Shown here: in pieces, positions 9,662 to 19,220 of the stretch
Position numbering within the stretch: the first letter of the stretch is position 1
Layout: each line of letters opens with the position of its first letter
DNA from: Yersinia rochesterensis
Lineage (GTDB): Bacteria > Pseudomonadota > Gammaproteobacteria > Enterobacterales > Enterobacteriaceae
Direction of reading: 5' to 3'
Assembly: GCF_003600645.1 (NCBI RefSeq)
Contig: NZ_CP032482.1
Coordinates: 2,108,001 to 2,172,000 of the forward strand
DNA: 64,000 bases
Program-made: the position numbers and the translations under genes
The notes under the pieces: generated by a model
What the model saw: only the letters and a program-made list of their open reading frames with translations
What the model was told of the DNA's origin: nothing
Database searches by the model: none

Positions 9662-10297
9662 ATGAAAAAAGTCACTTTGGCATTGTTAGCCGTAGCAACT
9701 CTGGCATCGACTGCGGTAAGTGCGCACCAAGCAGGCGATTATATTTTCCGGGCAGGGACGGCAACTGTCAGACCCAATACCGGGTCTGATGATGTGCTAG
9801 GTTATGGTTCTTTCAAAGCGGATAACAATACCCAGTTGGGTCTGACCTTCAGTTATCTGGTTACTGATAACATCGGGGTTGAACTTTTGGCCGCGACGCC
9901 GTTTCGTCATAAGGTTGGCCTTGGGCCGACCGGCGATATTGCAGAAGTTAAGCAATTGCCACCGACATTAATGGCACAATATTATTTCCGAGATAAACAA
10001 GACAAATTGCGCCCATACCTGGGGATAGGTCTGAACTACACCACGTTCTTTGATGAGAAATTCAACAATACCGGCACTTCTGCTGGGCTGACGGATTTAA
10101 GTGTCAAAGACTCTTGGGGTGTAGCCGGTCAGGCCGGTTTGGATTACATGGTCAGCGAAAACTGGATGGTGAATATGTCTGTCTGGTGGATGAATATCGA
10201 AACTGACGTGAAATTCAAAGCAGCAGGTCAAGAGCAAAGTATTCATACCCGTCTTGATCCATGGGTGTTTATGTTTGGCGCTGGCTATCGTTTCTAA
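9662..10297 (+). CDS. ompW: Outer membrane protein OmpW
   Basis: Small eight-stranded outer-membrane barrel with a hydrophobic channel. The 211 residues (E. coli 212) start MKKVTLALLAV with a signal peptide cleaved after VSA (SAHQAGDYIFRAG). Conserved features are VTDNIGVELLAATPF, PYLGIGLNYTTFF and the terminal LDPWVFMFGAGYRF with C-terminal Phe. An in-frame extension upstream runs through the leader hairpin and lacks a signal-like start, so the ATG at 9662 is preferred. A candidate FNR box lies upstream and an ERIC-like repeat starts at the base after the stop codon. Confidence 0.95.
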   Translation: MKKVTLALLAVATLASTAVSAHQAGDYIFRAGTATVRPNTGSDDVLGYGSFKADNNTQLGLTFSYLVTDNIGVELLAATPFRHKVGLGPTGDIAEVKQLPPTLMAQYYFRDKQDKLRPYLGIGLNYTTFFDEKFNNTGTSAGLTDLSVKDSWGVAGQAGLDYMVSENWMVNMSVWWMNIETDVKFKAAGQEQSIHTRLDPWVFMFGAGYRF

Positions 10298-10422
10298 TTA
10301 TCCTTCGTCCTTGGCGTTACAGGGGTGTTAGCTGCGCTCACTCACCCGAATCACTGACTTGAGTCAGCTCATCGGGACTCGTTTGCTGGCTGCCTTGCTG
10401 TAACACCAATGACTTTGGCTAA
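10298..10422 (+). repeat. ERIC-like 125-bp repeat, TTATCC-ended variant
   Basis: An imperfect palindrome starting TTATCCTTCG and ending CTTTGGCTAA. Core blocks such as GGGGTGTTAGCTGCGCTCAC resemble the ERIC/IRU core, but the ends differ from the canonical TATACCC. It matches the reverse complement of 57918-58042 at most positions with the same length, so both are copies of one element. It begins at the first base after the ompW stop. Confidence 0.8.
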
Positions 10423-10430
10423 TCCGACTT

Positions 10431-10481
10431 GAGGCGTTACAGCGGTGTTAGCTGCGCTCACTTACCTGAATCACTGATGTG
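10431..10481 (+). repeat. Truncated second copy of the ERIC-like repeat
   Basis: About 51 bases (GGCGTTACAGCGGTGTTAGC...) repeating 10309-10360 with a few changes. The half-copy sits 8 bases after the full one, so the ompW 3' region carries about 1.4 tandem copies. Confidence 0.7.
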
Positions 10482-10522
10482 TATTAAAAAGGAGGCGCAG
10501 GAATGCGCCTCCGAGAGGGGGA

Positions 10523-10837
10523 TTACTTGATAAGCATCTGATCACTAACAGATTTCACCCCAGGTACACCACGGGTAATCTGTACCGCGCGGTTAGCATC
10601 CTGACGCGAGCTAACAAAACCACTCAGTTGAACCCGCCCTTTGAACGTCTCAACACTGATTTCAGTCGATTTTAGATTCTTCTCACCCAGCAGCGCAGTT
10701 TTCACTTTCGTGGTAACCACGGTATCATCCAGATAACCACCAGTCCCTTCCGATTTTGCTGTAGGCGCACAAGCAGATATTGCCATCGCCATGACCACTG
10801 CAATACATAAGGCTGCCAAGGTCTTAAAAATCTTCAT
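10523..10837 (-). CDS. BON-domain lipoprotein
   Basis: A 104-residue predicted outer-membrane or periplasmic lipoprotein. The hydrophobic signal ends in lipobox ISAC, with lipidated C23. A single BON domain follows (about 38-102: DDTVVTTKVKTALLGEKNLKS, VQLSGFVSSRQDA, VPGVKSVSDQMLIK). BON proteins such as OsmY and DolP act in envelope maintenance; one BON on a lipoprotein anchor is the simplest form. It is a single gene downstream of and convergent with ompW. Its specific role is not evident. Confidence 0.9.
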   Translation of the reverse strand: MKIFKTLAALCIAVVMAMAISACAPTAKSEGTGGYLDDTVVTTKVKTALLGEKNLKSTEISVETFKGRVQLSGFVSSRQDANRAVQITRGVPGVKSVSDQMLIK

Positions 10838-11023
10838 AAATGACTCTCCATGTTTAGCTCAAAGTACTATTAACTCATATTTCACTCAGGGGTGCTGACA
10901 CTCACCACATCTTAAATGTAAAAAATGCGTAGTGTGTTACACATTATTAGTATTGGTGATGAATGGTTTTTATACAACTTTATGCTGAATAGACCGCGAG
11001 AAAAGTATTGAAAATAAGGAAGA

Positions 11024-11133
11024 TATACCCTAACTAATGCGAGTTGCAGGAAAGTTTTACAGAGGCGAAGTCTATGGACGGGCGAGTAATGAAAACCGCC
11101 AACGCACATGCAGCTTGAAGTATGGCGGGTAGA
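11024..11133. repeat. ERIC/IRU element, shortened, downstream of trpA
   Basis: Begins TATACCCTAACTAATGCGAG and ends with GCAGCTTGAAGTATGGCGGGTA, the canonical ERIC ends. About 110 bp against the usual 126-127, so the centre has lost bases and diverged. It lies just past the hairpin after trpA. Confidence 0.8.
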
Positions 11134-11160
11134 GCGCCTGAACTGGGACATCAGGCGCTC
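11132..11160 (-). terminator. Hairpin at the 3' end of the trp operon
   Basis: GAGCGCCTGA and TCAGGCGCTC form a perfect 10-bp stem with a 9-base loop, 8 bases beyond the trpA stop. No U-run follows on the minus strand, so it may be a weak terminator helped by Rho, as is known for E. coli trp t and t'. Confidence 0.65.
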
Positions 11161-11168
11161 AGAGCAAA

Positions 11169-11975
11169 CTAGTTGCGGGTAGCGGCTTTCATTTTAGTCA
11201 CAAAACTCGCCAATTGCGCGAGCATCTCTGTGGGCTGTGAGACATTGTTTTCAATGATTTTGACAATTGCAGAACCCGAAATAGCCCCTGCAGCCCCGGC
11301 CGCCAGACTGATTTTTACCTGTTCTGGTTCTGAAATACCAAAACCTTGCAGGGCTGGCGCGGCATTATATTCACGCAGTTTATCTATTAAATGATTCAAA
11401 GGCTGGTGGCCATGATTCTCTGCACCGGTCACACCCGCACGAGAAAGCAGATAGGTATAGCCACGACCGTGAGAGGCAATTTCTCGCAACAAATCATCAT
11501 CGGCATTAGGCGGGCAGATAAAGATAGGCGCAATGCCGTGGCGCAAGGCCGCTGTGCGGAACGGTAGTGACTCTTCAAACGGCACGTCAGCAATCAGCAC
11601 CGAGTCGACACCTACATCAGCGCAGCGCTGATAGAAAGTATCAATTCCGTTATGGAATACCAGATTTGCATACATTAGCAGCCCAATAGGAATGGTAGGG
11701 TGCTTTTGGAGAATTTCTGCCAGCATTTCAAAACAAATACTCGGGGTAACACCGGCGGCGAAAGCACGTAGCGCCGCATTTTGAATCGTCGGGCCATCCG
11801 CCAATGGGTCAGAGAAGGGAATACCCAGCTCCAATGCATCGGCACCGGCGGCAATTAAGGTGTCGATAATCTCTAAAGAAAGCGCCGGTGTTGGGTCACC
11901 AAGTTGGACGAAAGGAACAAACGCGCCTTCTTTTTTGGCGGCCAATTGTTGGAAAAGCTGCTGATAACGCTCCAT
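11169..11975 (-). CDS. trpA: Tryptophan synthase alpha chain
   Basis: Cleaves indole-3-glycerol phosphate to indole and glyceraldehyde 3-phosphate; indole channels to TrpB. A 268-residue TIM barrel, the same length as the E. coli protein. The catalytic Glu ([12 protein letters not shown]) and Asp ([11 protein letters not shown]) are intact, and the phosphate loops are visible (GFGIS, AISGSAI). The start overlaps the trpB stop in a TAATG junction, so the pair is translationally coupled and made in equal amounts. Confidence 0.98.
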   Translation of the reverse strand: MERYQQLFQQLAAKKEGAFVPFVQLGDPTPALSLEIIDTLIAAGADALELGIPFSDPLADGPTIQNAALRAFAAGVTPSICFEMLAEILQKHPTIPIGLLMYANLVFHNGIDTFYQRCADVGVDSVLIADVPFEESLPFRTAALRHGIAPIFICPPNADDDLLREIASHGRGYTYLLSRAGVTGAENHGHQPLNHLIDKLREYNAAPALQGFGISEPEQVKISLAAGAAGAISGSAIVKIIENNVSQPTEMLAQLASFVTKMKAATRN

Positions 11976-13165
11976 TAAATTTCTCCCCGTGCTTTCAGGA
12001 TATCGTGAACAGTGAAAATATCTTTATCACCACGCCCGGACAGATTCACCACCAATATCTGTTCTTTTTCCGGTGAAGCTTTAATCATTTTTAAAGCATG
12101 TGCCAGTGCATGGGACGATTCCAATGCCGGGATAATCCCTTCTTTACACGACAGCGCTTTAAATGCTTCCAGAGCTTCATCGTCGGTCACGGAAACATAG
12201 TCAGCGCGCCCGATGCTGTTCAAATAAGCATGTTGCGGCCCCACTGACGGGAAGTCTAAACCCGCAGAAATTGAGTAAGATTCTTCAATTTGACCATCAC
12301 TGGTTTGCATCATCGGCGATTTCATACCGAAGTAGATACCCACTTTACCGTGTTTGAGGGGCGCGCCATGTTGACCGGTTTCGATACCCAGCCCCGCCGG
12401 TTCGACACCAATCAGCCCAACACCCGGCTCATCGATAAAATCAGCAAACATCCCAATGGCGTTAGAACCGCCACCGATGCATGCCAGCACGGCATCTGGC
12501 AGACGGCCTTCTCTGTCCAGCATTTGTGCTTTAGTTTCTTCGCCGATCATCCGTTGGAACTCACGCACAATAGTCGGATAAGGGTGCGGGCCAGCGGCGG
12601 TTCCCAGCATATAGTGGGCGGTTTCGTAGCTACCAGACCAGTCACGCAGGGCTTCATTACAAGCATCTTTCAATGTTGAGGAGCCACTGTGCACCGGAAT
12701 AACTTCCGCTCCCATCAAGCGCATGCGGAATACGTTGGGTGACTGGCGCTCAATATCTTTAGCGCCCATATAAATGCGGCATTTTAAGCCGAGCAGCGCG
12801 CAGGCTAACGCTGACGCCACACCATGCTGACCGGCACCGGTTTCAGCAATGATTTCTGTCTTACCCATGCGTTTTGCTAATAAAGCTTGGCCTAACACCT
12901 GATTTGTTTTGTGCGCACCGCCGTGTAACAGGTCTTCGCGCTTCAGATATAGCTTGGTTTTTGTCCCAGCGGTCAAATTCTGACATAGGGTTAGGGCAGT
13001 GGGACGCCCGGCATAGTTCTTTAACAAATCCTGAAATTCCGCCTGGAACTCAGGGTCTAACTGAGCGCTGACAAAAGCCTCTTCCAGTTGCTTCAATGCT
13101 GGCATCAGAATCTGTGGCACATACATGCCCCCGAACTCGCCAAAATAAGGATTCAATGTGGTCAT
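11975..13165 (-). CDS. trpB: Tryptophan synthase beta chain
   Basis: PLP enzyme that condenses indole with serine to give tryptophan. 396 residues, normal length. The PLP lysine sits in [10 protein letters not shown], the phosphate-binding loop is GGGSNAIG, and the catalytic Glu is in AETGAGQHG. Second-last gene of the operon, 23 bases after trpCF and overlapping trpA by one base. Confidence 0.98.
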   Translation of the reverse strand: MTTLNPYFGEFGGMYVPQILMPALKQLEEAFVSAQLDPEFQAEFQDLLKNYAGRPTALTLCQNLTAGTKTKLYLKREDLLHGGAHKTNQVLGQALLAKRMGKTEIIAETGAGQHGVASALACALLGLKCRIYMGAKDIERQSPNVFRMRLMGAEVIPVHSGSSTLKDACNEALRDWSGSYETAHYMLGTAAGPHPYPTIVREFQRMIGEETKAQMLDREGRLPDAVLACIGGGSNAIGMFADFIDEPGVGLIGVEPAGLGIETGQHGAPLKHGKVGIYFGMKSPMMQTSDGQIEESYSISAGLDFPSVGPQHAYLNSIGRADYVSVTDDEALEAFKALSCKEGIIPALESSHALAHALKMIKASPEKEQILVVNLSGRGDKDIFTVHDILKARGEI

Positions 13166-13188
13166 TATTCTGTCCGTTAGTCGTTGAT

Positions 13189-14565
13189 TTAATAAGTGCG
13201 TAAAGTGTCGAACACCGCAGCAATCTTTTGAGGATCTTTAATGCCGGGGGCGCTTTCGATACCGGAATTGAGATCCAGGCCAGCAGCACCCAATTGGGCC
13301 GCAGCACCGCAGTTATCCGGCCCTAATCCACCCGCCAGCAATACGTTATTCAATGGCTGGCCGGCTAATAATGACCAGTCAAAGCGTTGACCGGTGCCAC
13401 CTTGGCCATTATCCAAAACATAGCGCTCGACATGCTGTAAATTGCGTGCTGGCACCGTGTCGCTGACACTCAATGCCTTCCAAATTTGGCAACTGGCGGG
13501 CAATATTTCGCGCAGTTGGTTGATATAGGCTTGATCTTCATGCCCATGTAATTGCACGGCGGTTAGTGACAGGCGCTCGGCAGTTTGTTGTATAGTTTCG
13601 ATTTCGGCATCACGGAACACCCCGACATATTTTAGCGGCGCACCACTAATAACTGTGCGGGCGCGTGCAATATCCACATAACGTGGTGAATTGCCGACAA
13701 AAATCAACCCGCCATATACAGCACCGGCCTGGTAAGCGGCGGTAGCGTCTTGGGCGCGGGTCAGCCCGCAGACTTTATTCTCGCCCAGCAATACGCGGCG
13801 TACCGCAGCATTCAGATCGGGTTCGGACATCAACGCGCTGCCAATCAGGAAACCGTTGGCAAAGTGGCCGAGTTCACGCACTTGCTGGTAGTTATTGATG
13901 CCGGATTCGCTGATGACCGTCACGCCCTCGGGTAAGCGGGGAGCCAATTCGCGGGTGCGATCAAGGCTGATAGACAAGTCGCGTAAGTCACGGTTATTGA
14001 TACCGACGACTTTCGCCTCTAATGCAATGGCGCGTTCCAGCTCCTCGGCGTTGCTGGCCTCCGTCAACACGCCCATATTCAGGCTATGAGCCACGGCGGC
14101 CAGTTGGCGGTAAGTTTCATCATCAAGCACAGATAACATCAGCAAAATAGCATCTGCCTGATAAAAACGGGCGAGCTGGATTTGGTAAGCATCAATAATA
14201 AAATCTTTGCACAAGACCGGTTGAGTCACTACGGCACTGACTTGCGGCAAGAAATCAAAACTGCCCTGAAAGTATTTTTCATCGGTCAATACCGAGATAG
14301 CCGAGGCGTAATTTTTGTAAACTGCGGCAATCTCAGCCGGGTTAAAATTATCGCGAATGACACCCTTGGACGGCGATGCTTTTTTGCATTCCAGAATAAA
14401 CACCGTTTTGTCGCCCCGTAGCGCGTGATAAAAATCGCGCTGGCTCGGGGTAATGTCATTTTGGAAGCTGGCCAGAGGCTGTTGCAATTTCCGCGCAGCA
14501 AGCCAGATTTCCTTATCGCCCACTATTTTGTGGAGTACAGTTTTGTTAAGCCCAGTATCCTGCAT
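13189..14565 (-). CDS. trpC: Bifunctional indole-3-glycerol phosphate synthase / PRA isomerase
   Basis: A fused TrpC-TrpF enzyme catalysing two consecutive steps of tryptophan synthesis. The 458 residues hold an IGPS domain (about 1-258; [35 protein letters not shown]) followed by a PRAI domain (about 259-458; [24 protein letters not shown]). This is the usual enterobacterial TrpCF arrangement. The GAGG ribosome site lies inside the end of trpD, with only 3 bases between trpD stop and this ATG, so coupling is likely. Confidence 0.98.
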   Translation of the reverse strand: MQDTGLNKTVLHKIVGDKEIWLAARKLQQPLASFQNDITPSQRDFYHALRGDKTVFILECKKASPSKGVIRDNFNPAEIAAVYKNYASAISVLTDEKYFQGSFDFLPQVSAVVTQPVLCKDFIIDAYQIQLARFYQADAILLMLSVLDDETYRQLAAVAHSLNMGVLTEASNAEELERAIALEAKVVGINNRDLRDLSISLDRTRELAPRLPEGVTVISESGINNYQQVRELGHFANGFLIGSALMSEPDLNAAVRRVLLGENKVCGLTRAQDATAAYQAGAVYGGLIFVGNSPRYVDIARARTVISGAPLKYVGVFRDAEIETIQQTAERLSLTAVQLHGHEDQAYINQLREILPASCQIWKALSVSDTVPARNLQHVERYVLDNGQGGTGQRFDWSLLAGQPLNNVLLAGGLGPDNCGAAAQLGAAGLDLNSGIESAPGIKDPQKIAAVFDTLRTY

Positions 14566-14568
14566 GAT

Positions 14569-15585
14569 TTATCCTCTTGCTGCCAAAGCGGTAACCCGGT
14601 TAAAAGGCTGGCCGCTGTGAATCATTTCCAATGCTTGCTGTGCGTTGTGGCGTAAGTTTTCTTGCCCGTGCAACTTCAGCAATAACGCCACGTTAGCCGC
14701 GACGGCTGCCGCGTGGGCTGGTGTACCCTTACCTTGTAACAACCGTGCTAAAATGTCACGATTTTCTTCCGGTGCGCCGCCTTGCAGTGAGCCAAGTTCA
14801 TAGCGATTTAAACCAAAATCTTCGGGCGCTAATTCGTAGCTTTCAATATGGCCGTTATTCAGCTCGGCGACTTGTGTCGGCGCATGAATCGCCACTTCAT
14901 CCATTCCACCGCCATGCACCACGGCAGCGCGTTGATAACCCAATACTTTAAGAGTTTGAGCAATCGGTAAAACCAGTTCAGGGCTATACACACCAATCAG
15001 CGCCAACGGCGGGCGGGCGGGGTTAATCAATGGCCCCAGCACATTAAACAGGGTACGGGTTTTCAACTGTTGGCGCACCGGCATCGCGTGGCGAAAACCC
15101 GTGTGATACTGCGGCGCAAACAGGAAGCAAACGCCTAACTCATCCAAGGCCAGACGCGATTGTTCGGCGCTCATGTCGAGGCGAATACCAAAGGCGGCCA
15201 GCAAGTCTGACGAGCCGGAGCGACTGGAGACACTGCGGTTACCGTGTTTGGCCACTTTCACGCCACAACTGGCGGCAACAAAGGCGCTCGCGGTGGAAAT
15301 ATTGATGCTGTTGGTGCCGTCGCCGCCGGTGCCAACAATATCAGCAAACAGGTAATCTGGGCGCGGGAAAGGTTGTGCGTCGGCTAATAAAGCTTGTGCG
15401 GCACCGGCAATCTCGGCTGGCGTTTCACCGCGTACTTTCATACTGATTAATGCCGCCGCTAATTGGCTGGCTTCCAGTTCACCACGCACAATCGCGGCAA
15501 ATAATAGCTGGCTTTCTTGCTGGCTCAGAGACTCGGCGCGGAACAGTTTTTCTAATAACAATTCTTTTGGTAATAGATTGTGCAT
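14569..15585 (-). CDS. trpD: Anthranilate phosphoribosyltransferase, not fused to TrpG
   Basis: Transfers phosphoribose from PRPP to anthranilate. 338 residues from the ATG at 15585, chosen because AGGA lies 7 bases upstream; an adjacent ATG (15588) and TTG (15591) are closer than is usual. The PRPP-binding loop [15 protein letters not shown] and KHGNRSVSS are present. In E. coli this domain is fused behind the TrpG amidotransferase. Here the two are separate genes 61 bases apart, as in Yersinia and Serratia. Confidence 0.97.
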   Translation of the reverse strand: MHNLLPKELLLEKLFRAESLSQQESQLLFAAIVRGELEASQLAAALISMKVRGETPAEIAGAAQALLADAQPFPRPDYLFADIVGTGGDGTNSINISTASAFVAASCGVKVAKHGNRSVSSRSGSSDLLAAFGIRLDMSAEQSRLALDELGVCFLFAPQYHTGFRHAMPVRQQLKTRTLFNVLGPLINPARPPLALIGVYSPELVLPIAQTLKVLGYQRAAVVHGGGMDEVAIHAPTQVAELNNGHIESYELAPEDFGLNRYELGSLQGGAPEENRDILARLLQGKGTPAHAAAVAANVALLLKLHGQENLRHNAQQALEMIHSGQPFNRVTALAARG

Positions 15586-15646
15586 CATCAATTCCTTAAA
15601 TATTCAACCCCCAAAGGGCTTGGCATCACAGCTAACACTCTTGCGG

Positions 15647-16267
15647 TTATACCCGCGAAGGGGATAGCGCCCAGTCTAAGGTTTGCTCCAGCAACCTGGC
15701 CCCTTGGGTGGTTAAAATCGATTCCGGGTGGAATTGGTAGCCACAAACCCGATGGGCATCATGACGAACCGCCATCATCATCTCGCCAAAATGGGCGTTA
15801 ACGGTTAATTCTGCTGGGATATTGCTGCCGACTAATGAATGGTAGCGGGCGACCGGCAATGGATTTGGCATTCCTGCAAACATGCCGTGCCCGTCATGCT
15901 CAATGGCTGAAGCTTTACCATGTAATATTTCGCCAGCCTGACCCACATGGCCACCATAGGCTTCGACAATGGCTTGATGGCCGAGGCAGATCCCGATAAT
16001 CGGCAACTGACCGCGTAAGCGCTGCAACAATTCCGGCATACAGCCCGCTGCCGCGGGAGTGCCGGGGCCGGGTGATAACATCAGCACCGGCCGCTCGAGC
16101 TGTTGCAAGCGCTCAATAATGGTGTCGGCGGCAATGTGGTTACGGTAAATCACCACGCGATGGCCGCTTGAGCGCAACTGATCAACCAGGTTGTAAGTAA
16201 AGGAATCGATATTATCGAGCAGCAAGATATCGGCCATTAGATTGTTTTCCATTAGAACATTTTCCAT
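15647..16267 (-). CDS. trpG: Anthranilate synthase glutamine amidotransferase subunit
   Basis: Supplies ammonia from glutamine to TrpE. A class-I GATase with nucleophile Cys in GICLGHQAI and the His-Glu pair in QFHPES. 206 residues from the ATG at 16267, which overlaps the trpE stop (TAATG) and has AGGGAG 8 bases upstream. The usual family start (MADILLLDN) is the third in-frame ATG, at 16237. The 10 extra residues come from a 15-base tandem duplication of the trpE-trpG junction. Which ATG is used most is not certain. Confidence 0.96.
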   Translation of the reverse strand: MENVLMENNLMADILLLDNIDSFTYNLVDQLRSSGHRVVIYRNHIAADTIIERLQQLERPVLMLSPGPGTPAAAGCMPELLQRLRGQLPIIGICLGHQAIVEAYGGHVGQAGEILHGKASAIEHDGHGMFAGMPNPLPVARYHSLVGSNIPAELTVNAHFGEMMMAVRHDAHRVCGYQFHPESILTTQGARLLEQTLDWALSPSRV

Positions 16268-17829
16268 TAGAACAGCTCCCTGGCGTGGTGTGCAGTGGCA
16301 ATTGCTCGTAGAACCGCGCGGGCTTTATTACGCGTTTCATCGGCTTCCGCTTGTGGGATTGAGTCGAGCACCACACCAGCACCCGCTTGTACAGTGGCAA
16401 CCCCGTCTTCAACATAAGCAGAGCGAATCACAATGCAGGTATCCAGATCGCCATGGGCGGTGAGATAGCCGACGGCACCGCCGTAGCTGCCCCGACGCGA
16501 TCCCTCACTGTCAGCGATTAATTGCATCGCCCGGACTTTGGGCGCGCCACTTAATGTCCCCATGTTCATACAGGCTTGATACGCATGCAGCACATCTAAA
16601 TCGTGGCGCAATGTGCCCACTACGCGAGAAACCAGATGCATAACAAAGGAATAGCGGTCAACTTTGGTTAAATCCGCCACGTAACGGCTGCCTGACTCAC
16701 AGATGCGCGCCAGGTCATTGCGGGCTAAATCCACCAACATCAAATGCTCGGCCAGTTCTTTATGGTCGGTGCGCATTTCCAGCTCAATGCGGCTGTCTAA
16801 ATCGCGGTCCAGTTCACCATTAGCGCGACGGCCACGAGGACGAGTACCGGCAATCGGATAAATTTCAATCTGGCGATTGGTGGCGTCGTATTTCAGTGCG
16901 CTCTCTGGTGAGGCACCGAACAAAGAAAATTCATTATCCTGCATGAAGAACATATAAGGGCTTGGATTACTGTCTTTCAGTGTTTGGTACGCCGCCAGTG
17001 GTGATGGGCACGGTAATGAGAAGCGGCGGGAAGGTACCACTTGGAAAATCTCACCTTGGCGAATGGCTTGCTGTAATTCACTGACCACTGCGCCGTACTC
17101 TTCATCTGATTGGTTACACTGTAACGTCATTTCCGGTACTGATTTGGCTGGAATAGGCTGTGGCGCTTGTTGCAATTGGTGGGCAAGCTGTTCTAAACGG
17201 GCCGTTAAGCGCTGATGCTCGCTGTTATCCGGAGTGAACAGGCTGGCTTGTAATGTTGTTGAGCGATGTTGATGATCTAACACCAACAAGGTTTCAGCTA
17301 AATAGAAGCAAAAATCCGGACAACGTTGGTCTTGGCGCAACTGCGGCAAGTTTTCAAAACCGGCGACCAAATCGTAGGCAAACAAACCACCAATAAACAT
17401 GGCTTCCCGCTCTGCCACTGGAGCATCCACCAGTTTTAGCAGCAGGCGCAAAGCATCAAAAACGGATAATGCCTGTAAACGAGAGTCTTCATCCTGCACA
17501 TCATTAATGACGGGAAACGTGAGTTCGCGGCCAGTTGGGCGCACTTGAATCTCAACTTGCGCGGGTAAAGCTGAGTCCAACAGCGGTAATAAAGATGCGC
17601 CATTGCGTGTCAGCGCTTCTATTGTCACTTTCTGCCCCAGTGCGGTGATACGCAACGCACTGTCGACTATCAGCAAGCTTTTCAGGTTTTGTTTGCTGGT
17701 CACTTCCGCAGATTCAAGCAGCAATGTTGCTGGCCGTGCGCCGCAGAGCTGGTGAAACAGTGCGGTTGGGTCATCACGGTAACACCCCGTAGTGGTCAAT
17801 AACTGTAAAGTAGGACGCGAGGTTTGCAT
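16267..17829 (-). CDS. trpE: Anthranilate synthase component I
   Basis: First committed enzyme of tryptophan synthesis: chorismate to anthranilate, with TrpG. 520 residues from the ATG at 17829 (same length as E. coli TrpE), which follows AGGAAC. A TTG-initiated extension to 17871 would overlap the attenuator. An N-terminal LLESAEV segment, part of the tryptophan feedback site, is visible. The chorismate-binding domain has [28 protein letters not shown] and [13 protein letters not shown]. First structural gene after the leader region. Confidence 0.98.
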   Translation of the reverse strand: MQTSRPTLQLLTTTGCYRDDPTALFHQLCGARPATLLLESAEVTSKQNLKSLLIVDSALRITALGQKVTIEALTRNGASLLPLLDSALPAQVEIQVRPTGRELTFPVINDVQDEDSRLQALSVFDALRLLLKLVDAPVAEREAMFIGGLFAYDLVAGFENLPQLRQDQRCPDFCFYLAETLLVLDHQHRSTTLQASLFTPDNSEHQRLTARLEQLAHQLQQAPQPIPAKSVPEMTLQCNQSDEEYGAVVSELQQAIRQGEIFQVVPSRRFSLPCPSPLAAYQTLKDSNPSPYMFFMQDNEFSLFGASPESALKYDATNRQIEIYPIAGTRPRGRRANGELDRDLDSRIELEMRTDHKELAEHLMLVDLARNDLARICESGSRYVADLTKVDRYSFVMHLVSRVVGTLRHDLDVLHAYQACMNMGTLSGAPKVRAMQLIADSEGSRRGSYGGAVGYLTAHGDLDTCIVIRSAYVEDGVATVQAGAGVVLDSIPQAEADETRNKARAVLRAIATAHHARELF

Positions 17830-17871
17830 TGTTTGTCGTTCCTGAAAAAGTGTTTGTCGAAATCTATCCAT

Positions 17872-17895
17872 AAAAAAGCCCGCTATTAGCGGGCT
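17872..17895 (-). terminator. trp attenuator terminator
   Basis: On the minus strand AGCCCGC-TAATA-GCGGGCT is followed by T6 (plus-strand A-run 17872-17877). It lies between the leader peptide and trpE, where the E. coli attenuator sits. Confidence 0.93.
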
Positions 17896-17932
17896 GAAGC
17901 AATCTGCATTGTCTGATGACTGATATGCGCGA

Positions 17933-17995
17933 TTACACCGCCCGAAAGAGGGAGATGTGCCACCAACGCAGTAAGGAAATTAGGGAAATTTTCAT
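17933..17995 (-). CDS. trpL: trp operon leader peptide
   Basis: A 20-residue ORF reading [20 protein letters not shown]. The tandem Trp codons (W11-W12) are the regulatory signal: ribosome stalling there when charged tRNA-Trp is scarce lets the antiterminator form. Located between the trp promoter and the attenuator. The sequence differs from E. coli TrpL (14 residues) but keeps the double Trp. Confidence 0.92.
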   Translation of the reverse strand: MKISLISLLRWWHISLFRAV

Positions 17996-18064
17996 TATCA
18001 GTCACTCGCTATGATTGTGTTATCGAATAGACCTGAACAGCATTTTGGTCTCTCGTGAACCTGT

Positions 18065-18082
18065 GTACTAGTTAACTGGTTC
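18065..18082 (-). promoter_or_regulatory. TrpR operator
   Basis: GTACTAGTTAACTGGTTC is a near-palindrome centred on GTTAAC. It closely matches the E. coli trp operator core CTAGTTAACTAGTAC. It covers the -10 element of the trp promoter, so TrpR-tryptophan would block RNA polymerase. Confidence 0.88.
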
Positions 18083-18098
18083 TCGAGATGAATGTCAA
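18070..18098 (-). promoter_or_regulatory. trp operon promoter
   Basis: On the minus strand, TTGACA (perfect -35), a 17-base spacer and TTAACT (-10), overlapping the TrpR operator. Same layout as the E. coli trp promoter. Confidence 0.9.
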
Positions 18099-18152
18099 CC
18101 CCTGATGATTGTTTTTTAACAAACTCTTTTTGTCAGGGCATTGGTCTTACTG

Positions 18153-18174
18153 GGCTTGAAGTATGACGGGTATA
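18153..18174 (+). repeat. ERIC end fragment
   Basis: Twenty-two bases carrying GCTTGAAGTATGACGGGTAT, the canonical right end of ERIC, with no matching left half nearby. Either a deletion remnant or a solo end, in the trp-rnm divergent region. Confidence 0.6.
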
Positions 18175-18246
18175 AATAAGATTGATTAACGTTAATGTCA
18201 CATTAGCGAGTATAATTGAAAGCCACGCTTTTTCCGGACTCATGTT

Positions 18247-19188
18247 TTGACTAATAAATCAGTTTTGGCTAATAAACCCGTTTTATCTGATAACTCCACA
18301 TCACCTGACACGGCTGATTTAACAGATGCTGTCACATCAACGGCTTTCACACTCTATGATTTGCATAGCCACACCACGGCATCGGACGGCTCGTTAAGCC
18401 CCGCGGCGTTGGTTATCCGGGCGGCGCAAATGCGTGTAGGTGTATTGGCGATTACTGATCACGATACCACCGCAGGGTTAGCAGAAGCCGCCGCGACTAT
18501 CGAGCAACAGCAATTGCCCATCCGGCTGATTCCTGGCGTCGAGATTTCCACATTATGGGAAAACCATGAGATCCATATTGTGGGTTTGGGTATGGATATC
18601 CAGCATGCCAGTCTTCGCCAGCTATTAAGCGAACAATCAGAGCGCCGCTATATTCGAGCGCAGGAGATCAGTGCTCGGTTGGCAAAAGCACGGATCCTTG
18701 GTGCATGGGAAGGGGCAAATCGCTTAGCAGAGGGCGGCCAGGTGACGCGAGGCCATTTTGCCCGCTATCTGGTGGAGTTAGGTCTGGCCAGCAATGTCGG
18801 CCAGGTTTTTAAAAAGTATTTGGCCAAAGGCAAGACAGGCTATGTTCCCGCGCAATGGTGTACAATAGAACAAGCTATTGATGCTATTAAGCAATCTGGT
18901 GGGCAGGCTGTACTGGCGCATCCTGGGCGTTATGATTTAACGGCGAAATGGCTGAAGCGGTTATTAGCGCATTTTGCTGAGCATGGCGGTGATGCTATGG
19001 AAGTTGCCCAGTGCCAGCAAGCCCCCCACGAGCGGGCACAACTTGCCCAATATGCGCGCGACTATAATTTACTTGCATCCCAGGGGTCTGATTTCCATCA
19101 ACCTTGTTCCTGGATTGAGTTGGGCCGCAAATTGTGGCTGCCCGCTGGGGTAGAACCGGTATGGCGTGATTGGCTGATAGAGCGCTAA
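18247..19188 (+). CDS. rnm: RNase AM / 3',5'-nucleotide phosphatase, PHP family
   Basis: Homologue of E. coli YciV/Rnm, a PHP-domain enzyme that trims 5' ends of short RNAs (including rRNA precursors) and dephosphorylates pAp-type nucleotides. Metal-binding motifs are DLHSHTTASDG, ITDHDT, PGVEIS, HEIHIVG, LAHPGRYD and QGSDFHQP. No in-frame ATG lies close to the conserved start of the domain. The assigned TTG at 18247 gives 313 residues, with about 25 low-complexity residues (N, S, T) ahead of the family start. An out-of-frame ATG-TTT-TGA overlaps this TTG. The start is uncertain. Confidence 0.92.
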   Translation: MTNKSVLANKPVLSDNSTSPDTADLTDAVTSTAFTLYDLHSHTTASDGSLSPAALVIRAAQMRVGVLAITDHDTTAGLAEAAATIEQQQLPIRLIPGVEISTLWENHEIHIVGLGMDIQHASLRQLLSEQSERRYIRAQEISARLAKARILGAWEGANRLAEGGQVTRGHFARYLVELGLASNVGQVFKKYLAKGKTGYVPAQWCTIEQAIDAIKQSGGQAVLAHPGRYDLTAKWLKRLLAHFAEHGGDAMEVAQCQQAPHERAQLAQYARDYNLLASQGSDFHQPCSWIELGRKLWLPAGVEPVWRDWLIER

Positions 19189-19220
19189 TCCACTTGTACG
19201 TTGAATGATAAGGCAGAATC

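Noticed and set aside
10912..11151. Minus-strand ORF covering the ERIC element after trpA
   Set aside because: Made largely of ERIC sequence and the trpA terminator hairpin; no SD.
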